A stretch of 64,000 nt of DNA from Phoronis australis. Taxonomy: Eukaryota > Phoronida > Phoronidae. Made by a program: the position numbers and the translations under genes. Where the stretch lies: contig NMRA01000057.1 of the NCBI GenBank assembly GCA_002633005.1, forward strand, positions 684,434 through 748,433, in the 5' to 3' direction. Shown piece by piece: positions 31,005-41,229 of the stretch (its first letter is position 1; the number at the start of each line of letters is the position of its first letter). The notes below the pieces were generated by a model. It was not told the DNA's origin, did no database searches, and saw only the letters and a program-made list of their open reading frames with translations.

Positions 31005-34000
31005 CTAGCCTTTTCTCCTCCAAAAGAACTCGATGTTGTTTTCAACAGACGCATCCCTCATACGTTTCAAAGACATTTTCTCAACCACAACTCTGTTAAC
31101 TGCCTTCCGAAATTCCTGTTCATTTTCAAAGGTGCTTTCCATTTTTTTCGCTACTTCGGCTACTTTCTCGACACTAGTTTTTGGAAATTTTTTACTAAGT
31201 TTTTCCAGCGCCTTTTCCGTATTTTGTCCTTTAAACAGCTTCGAGAAAAAAGAATGCCAGAGACCGTCCGACAAGTAATCCTTTTTCGAGTAGATTTGGT
31301 CGAAACCCACAATGCACGTCACGTGATAACTAGTCTTCCACTCTTTACATTCTTTGGCAAGGTATTCTATACAGCTCATTGCATCACTTGCTGCGTGACG
31401 GGTGCAGGGTGAGTTTTTCGTAAAGATAAACAGTTTGCAAGGGGACTCATTACTGCAAGATGTAAACTTATCTGGTTTGATTTTTTCCACCAGGTGTCGC
31501 TCAGTATGTTTCATATTTTCTTTTCCTTTAGATTTGTCTTTGTTCTCCGGTATATCACTTATGCTTATCTTGTCCTTGTGTTCAAATTTTCCATTGCGTT
31601 TGATTCCAATTACGCTGTATTGATTATTATAACCAACGTTTTTCAATAATTCGTCAAAATCTGAATTCTCGTCAAATATTTTACCGTCTTCCGGTTTTCT
31701 TAAATACGCATTGAAATCTTCCAATGCATCACTTGATTCCTGCGAATCTGTGTTACAGAGTTTCTTTCCACCACTACCTCTGCGAATTCTACACAATATT
31801 TTTTTGTTGGGGATCTTACGGTGCTTTATTCCTTTAACAGCGTCTTCGCCACGTCTGGCCAAGTCGTCAAATTTCGATTTCAATTGAAACTTAAACTGCT
31901 CACCAATAGACTTGGTTTTCGCTAGCAATCGACGTGGCAAATTCTTCAGTAGCCGCTTTAAATTGTAAGACCATTTTCCAGGACTACTTTTCAACACTAG
32001 ACGCCCAAGCCTTTTCCCGTGCGTTTTCACAGAACGAACGCTTGATTTCAGAATGGCCTTGATGCCTGTTAATGATGACTTGAGGTGTAACTTCATTGCC
32101 GAAATTGAACTTTTTATTTTCAACTGGAAAGTGTGTTTCAAACCATTCCTCGCTAAATTTTTGAATCCATACTTAACGCTCCCAATGGATTTCTTAATCA
32201 TGGCCTTTCCGACTTTGAGCACAGCCTTTAAGCCTACTTTTACGCCATATTTCATTCCTGTTTTTATTCCATGTGCCAATGCAGCGGCTGTACCTCCACT
32301 CAGCAAAGTTACGACATCCATCGCCAAGTCTATAGCAAAGTTTTGCAGTGCTTCTTTTGTTACTTCTGGACAATCTTTGGCGGAATAAGCAACCGCCCTG
32401 AATAGATTATAAAGCCAACTTATGATGGGAATGGCGCCAATAACCTGTGAAGCTGTCTCTTCGCCTTTGTCATAGCATCTGGTGCAGCGCATCAATTTGT
32501 CATCTTTATAATACGCAGATTCTGTAAACCAAGTCCATTTCTGTGCCTTTGAATTTTGACGATCCGCAACTCTGACTTTTCCGCCGGAAGCTTCCAAGAA
32601 CTTTGAACCATACAGCCAGTGCTTTATTTTTCCGTTAAGCATCATCTCCCAATGCTGGCGTGGTTCATGCGAGTATGTTGGTTCAAGAGTCAGCGCTAAG
32701 TTTGACGTCACTGACAAACTCTTACGCTCAGCAATATTGATAAGATGATCGTTTCGGATAAGCCAGAGCATTCCTGGCTCAATTTTAATCTTACTGTTCA
32801 CAACTTTAACTTGTCTACTTTTCGTGGTCAGGAGATCACAGCTTTCATATTCACTCCTGATGATGTAACGATCTATTGTTTGGCTGGAGATGCAGTGAAG
32901 TCGGTTCGGGTTATCTAACCCATCCTTTACACTCACGAATACCCAGCTTTGATATGATTGACTATACCTGGACAACACGGACATGAACACACCTCCGTGA
33001 TCATGTGAGAAAGTAATACCGCTACTAGGATAACCCTTCAACGTGATTTTTGCGTTCTCGTAAGACCACTTGTCAGGCGACTCCGGTAGTAGTACAATCG
33101 TGTCGTAAGAAACTGAAAGTGAATGTGCGGTTCTGGCATTGGTTATTCTATCGCCATTCCAGTACCAAAGCTGACTATGCAAATTGCTGGTATTCAAAGG
33201 TCGAAGACGAACTTCCATCTCACTATCTACGGCAGTCAACAACTCACATGGTTCCACAGATGACTGTATGAAAAAGGGACAAAAGACATCTTCAAGTGAT
33301 GCACTTTTTATATCTATGAACTCCCAGCGGCCCGGTTGCTTCGTGTTACAACCAGCACTTGCGACAATATTTTGACCGATCTCAGTGCTAGAAAGGAAAC
33401 ATGATCTGTCGAAGAAGCTCTGAATAGAAAAAGAACCACTCGTCGTCGCACTCCATCGCTGGCGAAACGAGAAAGCGTGCTCGTTCCACATTGTGACTTC
33501 AAAGTGGCTATCAGGCAAATGTTCTGAAACCATCAGCACAAGACCGCTGCCGGCATTCACGATGTGGTTGCGACGGATAAACCAAAGCTGATTGTTGATA
33601 TTAGTATTGTCTAAACGTTTGAAGACCGGTGAAGTACCTTTATCTGTCCCAGTCAGAACAACACAAGGTCGTTCGCTGTGTTGCAACAAAAAATACTTTT
33701 CAGGACTGATTAATTCTGAGCATGACAAAAAGTCAGAGAAGTTTCGTTTCAGATTGACAAATACCCATCGTGTGTTTTCCATACTGCCATCTCTACGCAC
33801 CACCGCACGTCCGTCGTTGTTTGGGTCAAATCCAAGAGCACCAGAGTATCTCGACTGCATAACAATTCTCTGCGTTGATTGTTGGTAGAACATAGTAGCA
33901 TTTAAGCTCGGGTTTTTTCTCAGCGTCACCACATCATCAGAGAACGAAACCTGGAGACCGCTGTTCAAGTGCACCAAGCCATGATTTTTCCAGAAGAAAA

Positions 34001-37000
34001 CTTGAGATACAAAGAGGTCGTCGACCAGAGGACGAACTTTCATAGTTCCGTATCCGTCATTATTCGTGAACCCTGTCAAAACCTCACAAGGTGAAGTATG
34101 ACTCTGTATTACATACATGCACACAATACTTCCGATGTCACCCAAACCTTCATCTGCGTTGACAAGCAACCATTGACCAGTGCTTGATTCCTGATTACAT
34201 GTCAGAATTAAGGCACCGTCTACTTGTTGACTGTGAAGAACGCAGTTTACCTTATCATGTACAGCATGTACTAACTCACCGTCACTCATAGCAACGAACT
34301 GTTGTGTTTTGTATTTTTGAGTCTCTGCAAGAAACACAGAGTTTGTTTCACTGTTAACCTCTACGGAAAGAGCTTGTTCGACGTTGATCAAATGCCCGTA
34401 CTTAAAGTACCAAAGCTGCCGTTTAACAATTGATTCGTCAAAACTTTGAAAGGCGATGTTTAACCCGTCCTCTGATGCAGTGAGCAGCATGCACGGGTCA
34501 CCAGAGTACTTAATAAAGGTAAAGTGTTCGCCATTATTCATTGGACAAGAAAGTGAACTGGGGTTGTCTAATGCCCAGCCATACTCTAAATAATTCCATT
34601 TCTGTAATCTGATTGGAGAAGTTTCCTGAGAAACAACTATTCTGCCATCGGAGAGAATGGATAAAACTTTCTCATTTTGTCCAGCGGGTTTAATGGTGTT
34701 GCCATCAAGTCTCCACGCTACAGACGACAACTTGTTCCCTTTTGACCTAAGAACAACCTCATCGCTATGATCGGGAGTATCTAGGGCTAGCCAAAGTCCG
34801 GTGTACAAGTTCACGATTTCGCCCTTGTAAATAAGCCACAATTGTTCATGTGCCTGTCTATTTGAGAAAGGTGCCATGGCCACCGCGTGGGATGAGGAGT
34901 CAGCAGTCAATACTTCGCACGGTGGATCTTGTGTCTGGATGAAATAGTAACAAAGTGCGCGCCGTAAGTAGGCGCCATCTCGGTCAAACGGGATAACCTC
35001 CCACTGTTTCTCTATTGCTTGTTCACCAGAAGCCAACATCTGTTTTAGCGACACGTTTGAAGGATCTGGAAGTAGTGAGAATGTTTGGTTTCCAATCTTT
35101 AGGAAAACTGTTTGTTTTTCAATTATCCAATCTTCATTTTGAACACCAGTAGAACCTGAGAATTTTCGTGGAAACAACATGATGTCAGCAATTCTTTGGC
35201 CTGAGCCGTAATTCACAAGCTGACTACTTTCCAAATACCAAAGCTGATGCGGTAAATTTTCGTCATCGAAGTCCTGAAGGACTGCTTCGTCTCGATTCGA
35301 GTCGTAGCCAAGAACTTTGCAGTCGACATTTCGGCTTCGAAGAAAGAACAGAGACATAGATCGTGTACATTTTTGGACGTAGTCGTTAAAGTCGATGGTT
35401 GTAAAATTTTCAACGGTGTTGTTTAGGACTTCGTTAGTGATGACATTCACCAGTTTATCTTGTTGATAGTGCCACAGGTACTTGGAAACAACGTTTCTGG
35501 CATGATGCGATGAGGGTAGCATGCTTTTGTCATTCGCTCTCATAATGTCACCGCACGCGGGTTGTCTTTGAGGCAATATGTACAGGCAATGTGCAAATTC
35601 CACGAAATTATTGTTGTAGTATGAGGATGAAATCCATCTAGAAGGAAGCTCTTCTCGTTTGCACGATAACCTGACAGTGCTTTCTTCGGAAGATTGAAGA
35701 AAACATGGCATGCCCTCATTATACGTTTGAATGAGCCCGTCGACGAAATTGAATTGATGTTGTTGACCACCCTTTTTTACAACGAATTTATCGCTATAAT
35801 TTGCATTAAACATTTTTCCGCCTTCTGAATACCAGAGACACGACAGAGGGTGTTCAGAATCGAAAGACTTTTCTACCAATACCGCAGCGTGATCTTTCAG
35901 AACTGTAAAGGTAATTACAGGAGTAGATGATGCCGTGCCAATGACGGCTGCGGTCAGTAGCATAGCTTTTGCCCAATTCCCCTTTCCTTGTCGGTGAAGA
36001 TAAATGCCAGTTAGCAACAAAGATCCTACTGCTACAGAGGTTAACGCCAGTATGCCAGCTGCAATAGGAAGAGCAATATAAGGGGCGCCATCTATTTCTG
36101 TAACGCATAAAACCGTACACGAACGGTTAGAACTTTTCAAAGCAAAGTAGTTTCCATTTCCACATTTAGGTGTCGCCTTTTTTACGTCCACAAAGTCCCA
36201 CGATACGTTGTAATTAGATGTGGGCGTTGTTGCTACAGCGTTATTTGGTAATGCCTTGAGATTTACCGTTCTGCCTAGCGTATGTGCCTGCAACTTTTGT
36301 TCTTCGTAAGTCCAATCCTTAGAAACAGTACTGCTTACAAATACCTTTCGATCGGTTGCAACTAAATACATATGAGATTTTGCATTTCTAAGAAACGTAT
36401 TGTCCCAATACCACAGCTGTTCATGCACGACAGTTTCTGTAAACGGCCCTAACGTGACATTTTGTCTCCCAGTTTGTTGGAGGACTAAACACTTATTATG
36501 GAGTTGAATAACAAACATACAGGCGACGGTTTCGAATTCTTCTACTGCAGTAGCAAAAGAAACAAAATTCCACGACTGTGAAGAGCGTTTACAATTTGGT
36601 TGAAGACGAACCCCGAGTCTTCTTTTTGTGACTTCAACGTAACAGTTGCCTTGGATTTTATCTTGAATGACAATGGTTGTGTTACGCTTGAATAGGTTTA
36701 CCCCGCCAGGGTTGTCAGACATAGCATTTGCCGATAGTCGGCTTACGCTAACGTACAATCCATTGCCAAAATTTCGTAAAGAACCGTTCTTCCAAGACCA
36801 CAGCTGGTAAATAAGTTTGCTTTCACCGTAGGTTTCCATGGACATAAAGTTCTTCCCACTCCTCTTTATTGACGTTAAAAGTTTGCAGGGAAATTCGGAA
36901 TTCTTAATAAAGAAAATGTCCCTCGACTGATCACTAAGGCTCAGGTCTCGCCTCATCCTGTGCTGTACACGTACGGTTGCTGGTTGGTTTTGCCTTTCTT

Positions 37001-37910
37001 TCGATCTCTTCTCTATTAACGACAAAGCAACCCGCGTAAAATGTTTGGCATCGTAGTCGTAGATGCTAGAATTCACGGAATTTTGTTTATTTAACATTTC
37101 TTCTTTAAGAAAAAGTGGTTTACGGCTGTGAACATGTTTTCTTTTGGAACTTCTTTGCTGCCTAAAAATTGCCTCTTGATTTTGATACTGAGCTATGACG
37201 TCATTCAAAATGAAATGCATACCACCTAGTCTGCTTGGGTATTGACTGAAGCTGTCAAAAACCTTGTTCAGTAGATTGATGTTTTTGAAGTTATCTACGA
37301 TGACGTCTTCATTTTCCACGTAGACCCTTGCTTCTGATGTGTCAGCGTCGTATGACACATCTTCCGTCGTAACCCTGCGACCCATTCTTTCAGCCTCAAA
37401 TTCTCCTATCACGTGAATAAGTCCGACGAGATCGTCTTCATCAACCAGGCTGAGAAGCTGCTGTAGCTGGTCTGCCAAGGCTGTGCGGCAGTCCATTACA
37501 TAAAGGGCTATAGAAATACATGTTGTAAAGAACGGGTAGAGAACAACGTGTTCTTTCCAGAATCTAAGAGTTTGGTCTGACGTTAGTGAGTCACATGACG
37601 TCACCAACGATGTCAGGTTTTTGAACAAAGACCCATTAACGTCTAATTTCTCCACTGTCTGCCCGATTACCTCAACTATTCTTTCAATTAGGACTTTGGT
37701 GTCGTTTTGTAGTCGTTGAGGACTTTCGTTTGGTTGATCATTTCCGCTTGTAAAATTCTTTTCCGGCTGCCAATTTTGCTCAATTGGCGTGCTGCTAGGT
37801 TGTCTACGTCTTAGTGTGTCTACATTCATCAAATGGACAGCATTAAATTGTTGAAGAAGCAACAATGTTGACCAAAGAACTGCAAAACGCCTGATGATAA
37901 TCGAATGCAT
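31005..37910 (-). CDS. Giant secreted beta-trefoil repeat protein with C-terminal deaminase-like domain (paralog A)
   Basis: One uninterrupted coding exon, 2301 residues from the preferred Met (MHSIIIRRFAV). The frame is open 13 codons upstream, but a splice acceptor lies between, 13 nt before this Met, in both paralogs. Order: signal peptide (1-25); helical domain with glycosylation sites (30-315); basic furin-like site RMRR (318-321); about eleven repeats of ~135 residues (335-1805), most with a Cys-x(2-8)-aromatic-Ile start, a PC pair, QLWYW and a final QxWxFV, as in ricin-type beta-trefoils; CTRC junction (1809); hydrophobic then Lys-rich amphipathic segment (1820-2045); deaminase-like domain (about 2097-2205) with HTE at 2135-2137 and SPC-x2-H; helical tail. 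A membrane hairpin (612-671) interrupts the third repeat. I infer a secreted or surface AB-type effector. The lectin-like fold is likely and the deaminase fold plausible; activity is unknown. Confidence 0.85.
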   Translation of the reverse strand: MHSIIIRRFAVLWSTLLLLQQFNAVHLMNVDTLRRRQPSSTPIEQNWQPEKNFTSGNDQPNESPQRLQNDTKVLIERIVEVIGQTVEKLDVNGSLFKNLTSLVTSCDSLTSDQTLRFWKEHVVLYPFFTTCISIALYVMDCRTALADQLQQLLSLVDEDDLVGLIHVIGEFEAERMGRRVTTEDVSYDADTSEARVYVENEDVIVDNFKNINLLNKVFDSFSQYPSRLGGMHFILNDVIAQYQNQEAIFRQQRSSKRKHVHSRKPLFLKEEMLNKQNSVNSSIYDYDAKHFTRVALSLIEKRSKERQNQPATVRVQHRMRRDLSLSDQSRDIFFIKNSEFPCKLLTSIKRSGKNFMSMETYGESKLIYQLWSWKNGSLRNFGNGLYVSVSRLSANAMSDNPGGVNLFKRNTTIVIQDKIQGNCYVEVTKRRLGVRLQPNCKRSSQSWNFVSFATAVEEFETVACMFVIQLHNKCLVLQQTGRQNVTLGPFTETVVHEQLWYWDNTFLRNAKSHMYLVATDRKVFVSSTVSKDWTYEEQKLQAHTLGRTVNLKALPNNAVATTPTSNYNVSWDFVDVKKATPKCGNGNYFALKSSNRSCTVLCVTEIDGAPYIALPIAAGILALTSVAVGSLLLTGIYLHRQGKGNWAKAMLLTAAVIGTASSTPVITFTVLKDHAAVLVEKSFDSEHPLSCLWYSEGGKMFNANYSDKFVVKKGGQQHQFNFVDGLIQTYNEGMPCFLQSSEESTVRLSCKREELPSRWISSSYYNNNFVEFAHCLYILPQRQPACGDIMRANDKSMLPSSHHARNVVSKYLWHYQQDKLVNVITNEVLNNTVENFTTIDFNDYVQKCTRSMSLFFLRSRNVDCKVLGYDSNRDEAVLQDFDDENLPHQLWYLESSQLVNYGSGQRIADIMLFPRKFSGSTGVQNEDWIIEKQTVFLKIGNQTFSLLPDPSNVSLKQMLASGEQAIEKQWEVIPFDRDGAYLRRALCYYFIQTQDPPCEVLTADSSSHAVAMAPFSNRQAHEQLWLIYKGEIVNLYTGLWLALDTPDHSDEVVLRSKGNKLSSVAWRLDGNTIKPAGQNEKVLSILSDGRIVVSQETSPIRLQKWNYLEYGWALDNPSSLSCPMNNGEHFTFIKYSGDPCMLLTASEDGLNIAFQSFDESIVKRQLWYFKYGHLINVEQALSVEVNSETNSVFLAETQKYKTQQFVAMSDGELVHAVHDKVNCVLHSQQVDGALILTCNQESSTGQWLLVNADEGLGDIGSIVCMYVIQSHTSPCEVLTGFTNNDGYGTMKVRPLVDDLFVSQVFFWKNHGLVHLNSGLQVSFSDDVVTLRKNPSLNATMFYQQSTQRIVMQSRYSGALGFDPNNDGRAVVRRDGSMENTRWVFVNLKRNFSDFLSCSELISPEKYFLLQHSERPCVVLTGTDKGTSPVFKRLDNTNINNQLWFIRRNHIVNAGSGLVLMVSEHLPDSHFEVTMWNEHAFSFRQRWSATTSGSFSIQSFFDRSCFLSSTEIGQNIVASAGCNTKQPGRWEFIDIKSASLEDVFCPFFIQSSVEPCELLTAVDSEMEVRLRPLNTSNLHSQLWYWNGDRITNARTAHSLSVSYDTIVLLPESPDKWSYENAKITLKGYPSSGITFSHDHGGVFMSVLSRYSQSYQSWVFVSVKDGLDNPNRLHCISSQTIDRYIIRSEYESCDLLTTKSRQVKVVNSKIKIEPGMLWLIRNDHLINIAERKSLSVTSNLALTLEPTYSHEPRQHWEMMLNGKIKHWLYGSKFLEASGGKVRVADRQNSKAQKWTWFTESAYYKDDKLMRCTRCYDKGEETASQVIGAIPIISWLYNLFRAVAYSAKDCPEVTKEALQNFAIDLAMDVVTLLSGGTAAALAHGIKTGMKYGVKVGLKAVLKVGKAMIKKSIGSVKYGFKNLARNGLKHTFQLKIKSSISAMKLHLKSSLTGIKAILKSSVRSVKTHGKRLGRLVLKSSPGKWSYNLKRLLKNLPRRLLAKTKSIGEQFKFQLKSKFDDLARRGEDAVKGIKHRKIPNKKILCRIRRGSGGKKLCNTDSQESSDALEDFNAYLRKPEDGKIFDENSDFDELLKNVGYNNQYSVIGIKRNGKFEHKDKISISDIPENKDKSKGKENMKHTERHLVEKIKPDKFTSCSNESPCKLFIFTKNSPCTRHAASDAMSCIEYLAKECKEWKTSYHVTCIVGFDQIYSKKDYLSDGLWHSFFSKLFKGQNTEKALEKLSKKFPKTSVEKVAEVAKKMESTFENEQEFRKAVNRVVVEKMSLKRMRDASVENNIEFFWRRKG
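31296..31622 (-). other. Deaminase-like domain of paralog A
   Basis: Residues about 2097-2205. Predicted order: a strand pair (YSVIGIKRNGKFEH), a helix with HTE (KHTERHLVEKI), a strand ending in the metal site (KLFIFTKNSPCTRH), a helix (MSCIEYLAKECKEW) and a strand (YHVTCIVGFD). This is the beta-beta-alpha-beta-alpha-beta order of cytidine-deaminase-like folds. HTE matches HxE; PCTRH matches PCxxC with His as the last ligand. Another Cys ten residues on (MSC) could be an alternative ligand. Confidence 0.5.
31776..32486 (-). other. Cys junction, hydrophobic and Lys-rich segment of paralog A
   Basis: Residues 1809-2045. After CTRCYDKGEE come a hydrophobic stretch (IGAIPIISWLYNLFRAVAYS), an Ala/Gly stretch (LLSGGTAAALAHGIKTG) and then about 150 residues of alternating Lys and hydrophobic residues (GVKVGLKAVLKVGKAMIKKS). 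It sits between the binding repeats and the C-terminal domain, where a membrane-inserting or delivery segment would be expected. Function inferred. Confidence 0.45.
35895..36080 (-). other. Two-helix membrane hairpin inside trefoil repeat 3 of paralog A
   Basis: Residues about 611-672. Two hydrophobic stretches (IAAGILALTSVAVGSLLLTG and AMLLTAAVIGTASSTPVITF) flank a short basic turn (HRQGKGNWAK). Trefoil sequence resumes after it with LSCLWYSEGG, so the hairpin is inserted in a loop. Paralog B has the same insertion. Confidence 0.7.
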
Positions 37911-37925
37911 TTTACTGCAGTCACT
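37911..37925 (-). other. Splice acceptor 13 nt before the start of paralog A
   Basis: On the minus strand, TTTTTGTTTCAG precedes TGACTGCAGTAAA and then ATG. The same layout, with the same 13 nt spacing, occurs before paralog B. A 5' UTR intron is therefore likely, and the upstream in-frame Met (37949) would be intronic. Confidence 0.65.
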
Positions 37926-39116
37926 GAAACAAAAACACATAAACTTCAAAATTGTACTTTAGGTGATATGTGAGGATAAAAGCAGGCGAAGCGACAGCGT
38001 ACGCTGTTTTCTTCTTCTTCTATTTGATATATCTCAAATTGCTCCGTATTTTCCTACTTAAAAGAGAAGTAATTGAAATGCGTCGTCCAGCCATTCACTG
38101 TGTTAGTGAAAATGTTCTGCTGGGACATCGTAACAGGTGTTAGTCTTCATGAATGACACCAGGACATTTCCACTCTATTGTGAGATCGGTAAAAAGGGGT
38201 CCTTCACTTCATGAAGATTGGGTTTGTTTCCCTGCGACTGATTTCAGGCATTCTTTTTTTAGAATACTTGATCAATCCCGTCAAAACAATTGACTTTCTG
38301 GAACTGTTTTTAAATGTAAATGACTTGAATAACCTGAGTAGTATAGCAAGTGTATGAAGACGGGATGTTTTTCATTATAACACAGAAATGTTTGGCATTT
38401 TTGGAGTTACTGAGTAGCCCGATTCATAATTTGGGTTTAAATATATCAGTAAGGAGAAGATATCGCTTTATGTCAGCTCAGTTCTTCATGCTAACACAGT
38501 TACCAAGACAACATTTTGCAATATTCAAATGGCATTATAAAAGGCCAAAAACGATACCAATAAACAAGTGAATACAATTCTAACTAATGTGAACGATAAA
38601 ATTAATGATAAACTCAGCAAAAGAAAAGCAAAAGTTTCTTTGCTTATGTACACGTTTATTCACCAAATAAGACATACTTATTCATTTTTCCAAGAATGAA
38701 ATTTGAACGCTAAACTTTATTGTACAGCTCTCGAATTCCTACACGTAAATTGAGTTCCGTAGACTCAAAAATTGTACAAGCACCGTTTGCAATGCATGGC
38801 GATATTTCGCGAAGTCTTGCGTGTTCGCGAGTTTCTTGCGTCTACGCAGCAAAGCATTCAGTTGGTTATCCTTCACTTACCATTTATTGCTTCTGGAATC
38901 CTGCTGGGTGCGAATAGAAATGAGTCGTCTCAAAAACCTGTGAGCGTAATGACAAATAACTCTCAAGAATGCATTGCGTGATTTTGGGAAAAAACATATG
39001 ACGCTTCGTAATTACAATGGAAACAAATCGTGGCTCAAGTTTTCGGTTTCGCTGCAGTCGCGTATGGTTTTAGTCAAAAAAGTCATTGTTTTTCAAACCT
39101 CCCACGGACAATTCTT

Positions 39117-39150
39117 CGAAACCATACAGTTTCGAAACTGTACGGTTTCG
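39117..39150. repeat. 34-base near-perfect palindrome
   Basis: Symmetric about TTCGAA (CGAAACCATACAGTTTCGAA, then ACTGTACGGTTTCG); 16 of 17 base pairs match between arms. It may form a cruciform or be a remnant of inverted mobile DNA. Confidence 0.85.
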
Positions 39151-41229
39151 ATCGTGTGCTCGCGCATTACTTCGTTTGCAAACGAGATCATGGGAAAATA
39201 CATGTACCTCGCTCAATCGCTCCACTACAACTGCTGTTACGTGCGCGATGTACATGTAGTAACCCGCGTTGGTTCCACACCTCTTTCCAAACGTTTTCGT
39301 ACTTTGATCATTGGCACTCAATCGCTTTGGTCGTTTTAACAACCGTTTTTGTTCGATACGATGGTCAGAAGGAAGACAATAGTTCCCATACGGACTCTTT
39401 CTCAAACCGATTTTTCAGCCAAAAATTTTTTTTCAGAAAATTGCAACATTCTGCCTTCACCTGTTGTTACGAAACACATCTGGATTATGAAAGAATCAAA
39501 GTCTGTTCTATTCACTTTTTCTTCACAAAAATGGTAGTCCAAAATCTAGAAATGTGTCGTTTTACATTAATGACACATAGCAGAAACACAAGTTTTTCAA
39601 GAACTACTAGTTCGTAATCTCCACGAGAACATGGTTGACCTATGATATGACAACCGGACAGTAAATTTATAATTGTTAACACTCTGTCGGAAAAAGACTT
39701 CTTTGACAGAACGAAGGTTTATAGGCGTTTTAAATTGAAACAGTTTTCGATAAACTGTCAGAAATCATTTTTTTCTTTGACATTTTGGTCGTTTACCTGA
39801 GGTGTCGAGCCCCCACATCCGCCAATGTTCAACCACAATACAGTGCGTAGATGTCTTAGAATAATAAAAAAATGTTGCTATAGCTGTAATCGATCCTGTA
39901 GGCTAATATAAAAAGACGGTGATTTCAGTAAAGTGTACTAAAATATCTTCACGTTTGTAGCTTAGCCCAAGTGAAAAGTTACACAACTGACGCACGGGCC
40001 TATACAGACATACATGTACCAGTACGTGCGGTTGTTCGCTAGCGCTGAGCTACTGGCAAAGAGTTACTGAACAAATGCGCGCCGTTCTAACAATACACAT
40101 GGACAATACTTCAGAAAAAGAAAGCGGAATTCGAACACTGAACATTCTAGTTTGCTCTAACCTATGCAGTGTCAGGTGTGTGTTTCATATTTGTCAAATT
40201 CAAAGTTATTTCCTTCCTATGAAAATATTTAGCCAACTGAATAATCATTTATATCACGACATTTCTATTGGTCTATTCACAACAGCCTCTGGCCTGTTAA
40301 CATCGGAGCGACGTTTCGCTTAGTCATTTCTGCGGCCATCTTGAGGTGTTACATGGGTATTTGGTGCATTCTTGGAACGGAGAAAAAACTCACCATGAAA
40401 ATACCAGATGCCCGTGCTCTTCAGGCATTAGAAAAGATCAGGAAATCATAATAAAAGGTACTCTCGTTTTATTATTAATTTGTACGATAAAAACTGTTCA
40501 ACCTACAAGTCTTTATTTACTGAACACTCAGTAACTGAAAATCTGAATCATAAGGAAATTGTCTATAAACACGTGGCCACCATTTTTCGTGAAACGCGTC
40601 AATTTTTCGATTTGATCATGAGTTTATAGAAAACCTAGACTTTGTTTTTATTCAAGCACGAAACTATCAAAGTCCCTCTGACTAACCTTGCCAAGGTCAG
40701 TGCTTTCAAATGATTACCTTATAAAGCAATATAATTTAATTCACTAAAATCGTGTATTTTCTGAGATAATACCCGTAAGCACAAATTTATTTTTGACTTT
40801 GTGCTGGTCTGCCATTGACGTCATCACTCGGATAATAACTTTAGGCAGTGTATGCAACCTGCCAGTAATTCGAAAATGCGTTTTTCATCGCCAGCAGACG
40901 ATTTTACTCCTTTAAGCATATTGTTTTTCAAAGCAAAACAAGTACATTCTTAAAATTCAAAGATTTATTCAAATAAAAGGTGCTAGAAAGAATTTTCCGT
41001 GGCAAATACATCGATGCAAATAATGTGAAAAATGAATAACTGGTGAAAATATAAAAACGTGTAAAATTATTAATAAAAAATAATCCCAGGCGGTCTGATA
41101 CATGTTTTACCAGACGTGCGCAGGCCGTGCATGTGAACCCATTGCGCTGATCACCTGGAACCATTTTTATGCTTCATTAATGTATAGTTAAAACAGAGCT
41201 GAGGAGCTACAAACCTGACTCAAGGGTTT

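Noticed and set aside
31296-31622. True AID/APOBEC gene
   Set aside because: The motif has HTE and SPC-x2-H instead of HxE with PCxxC, and the domain ends a secreted giant protein; a toxin-type deaminase-like fold fits better.
39030-39617. 195-codon plus-strand open frame upstream of paralog A
   Set aside because: No recognisable domain, runs through a palindrome, composition like its flanks.
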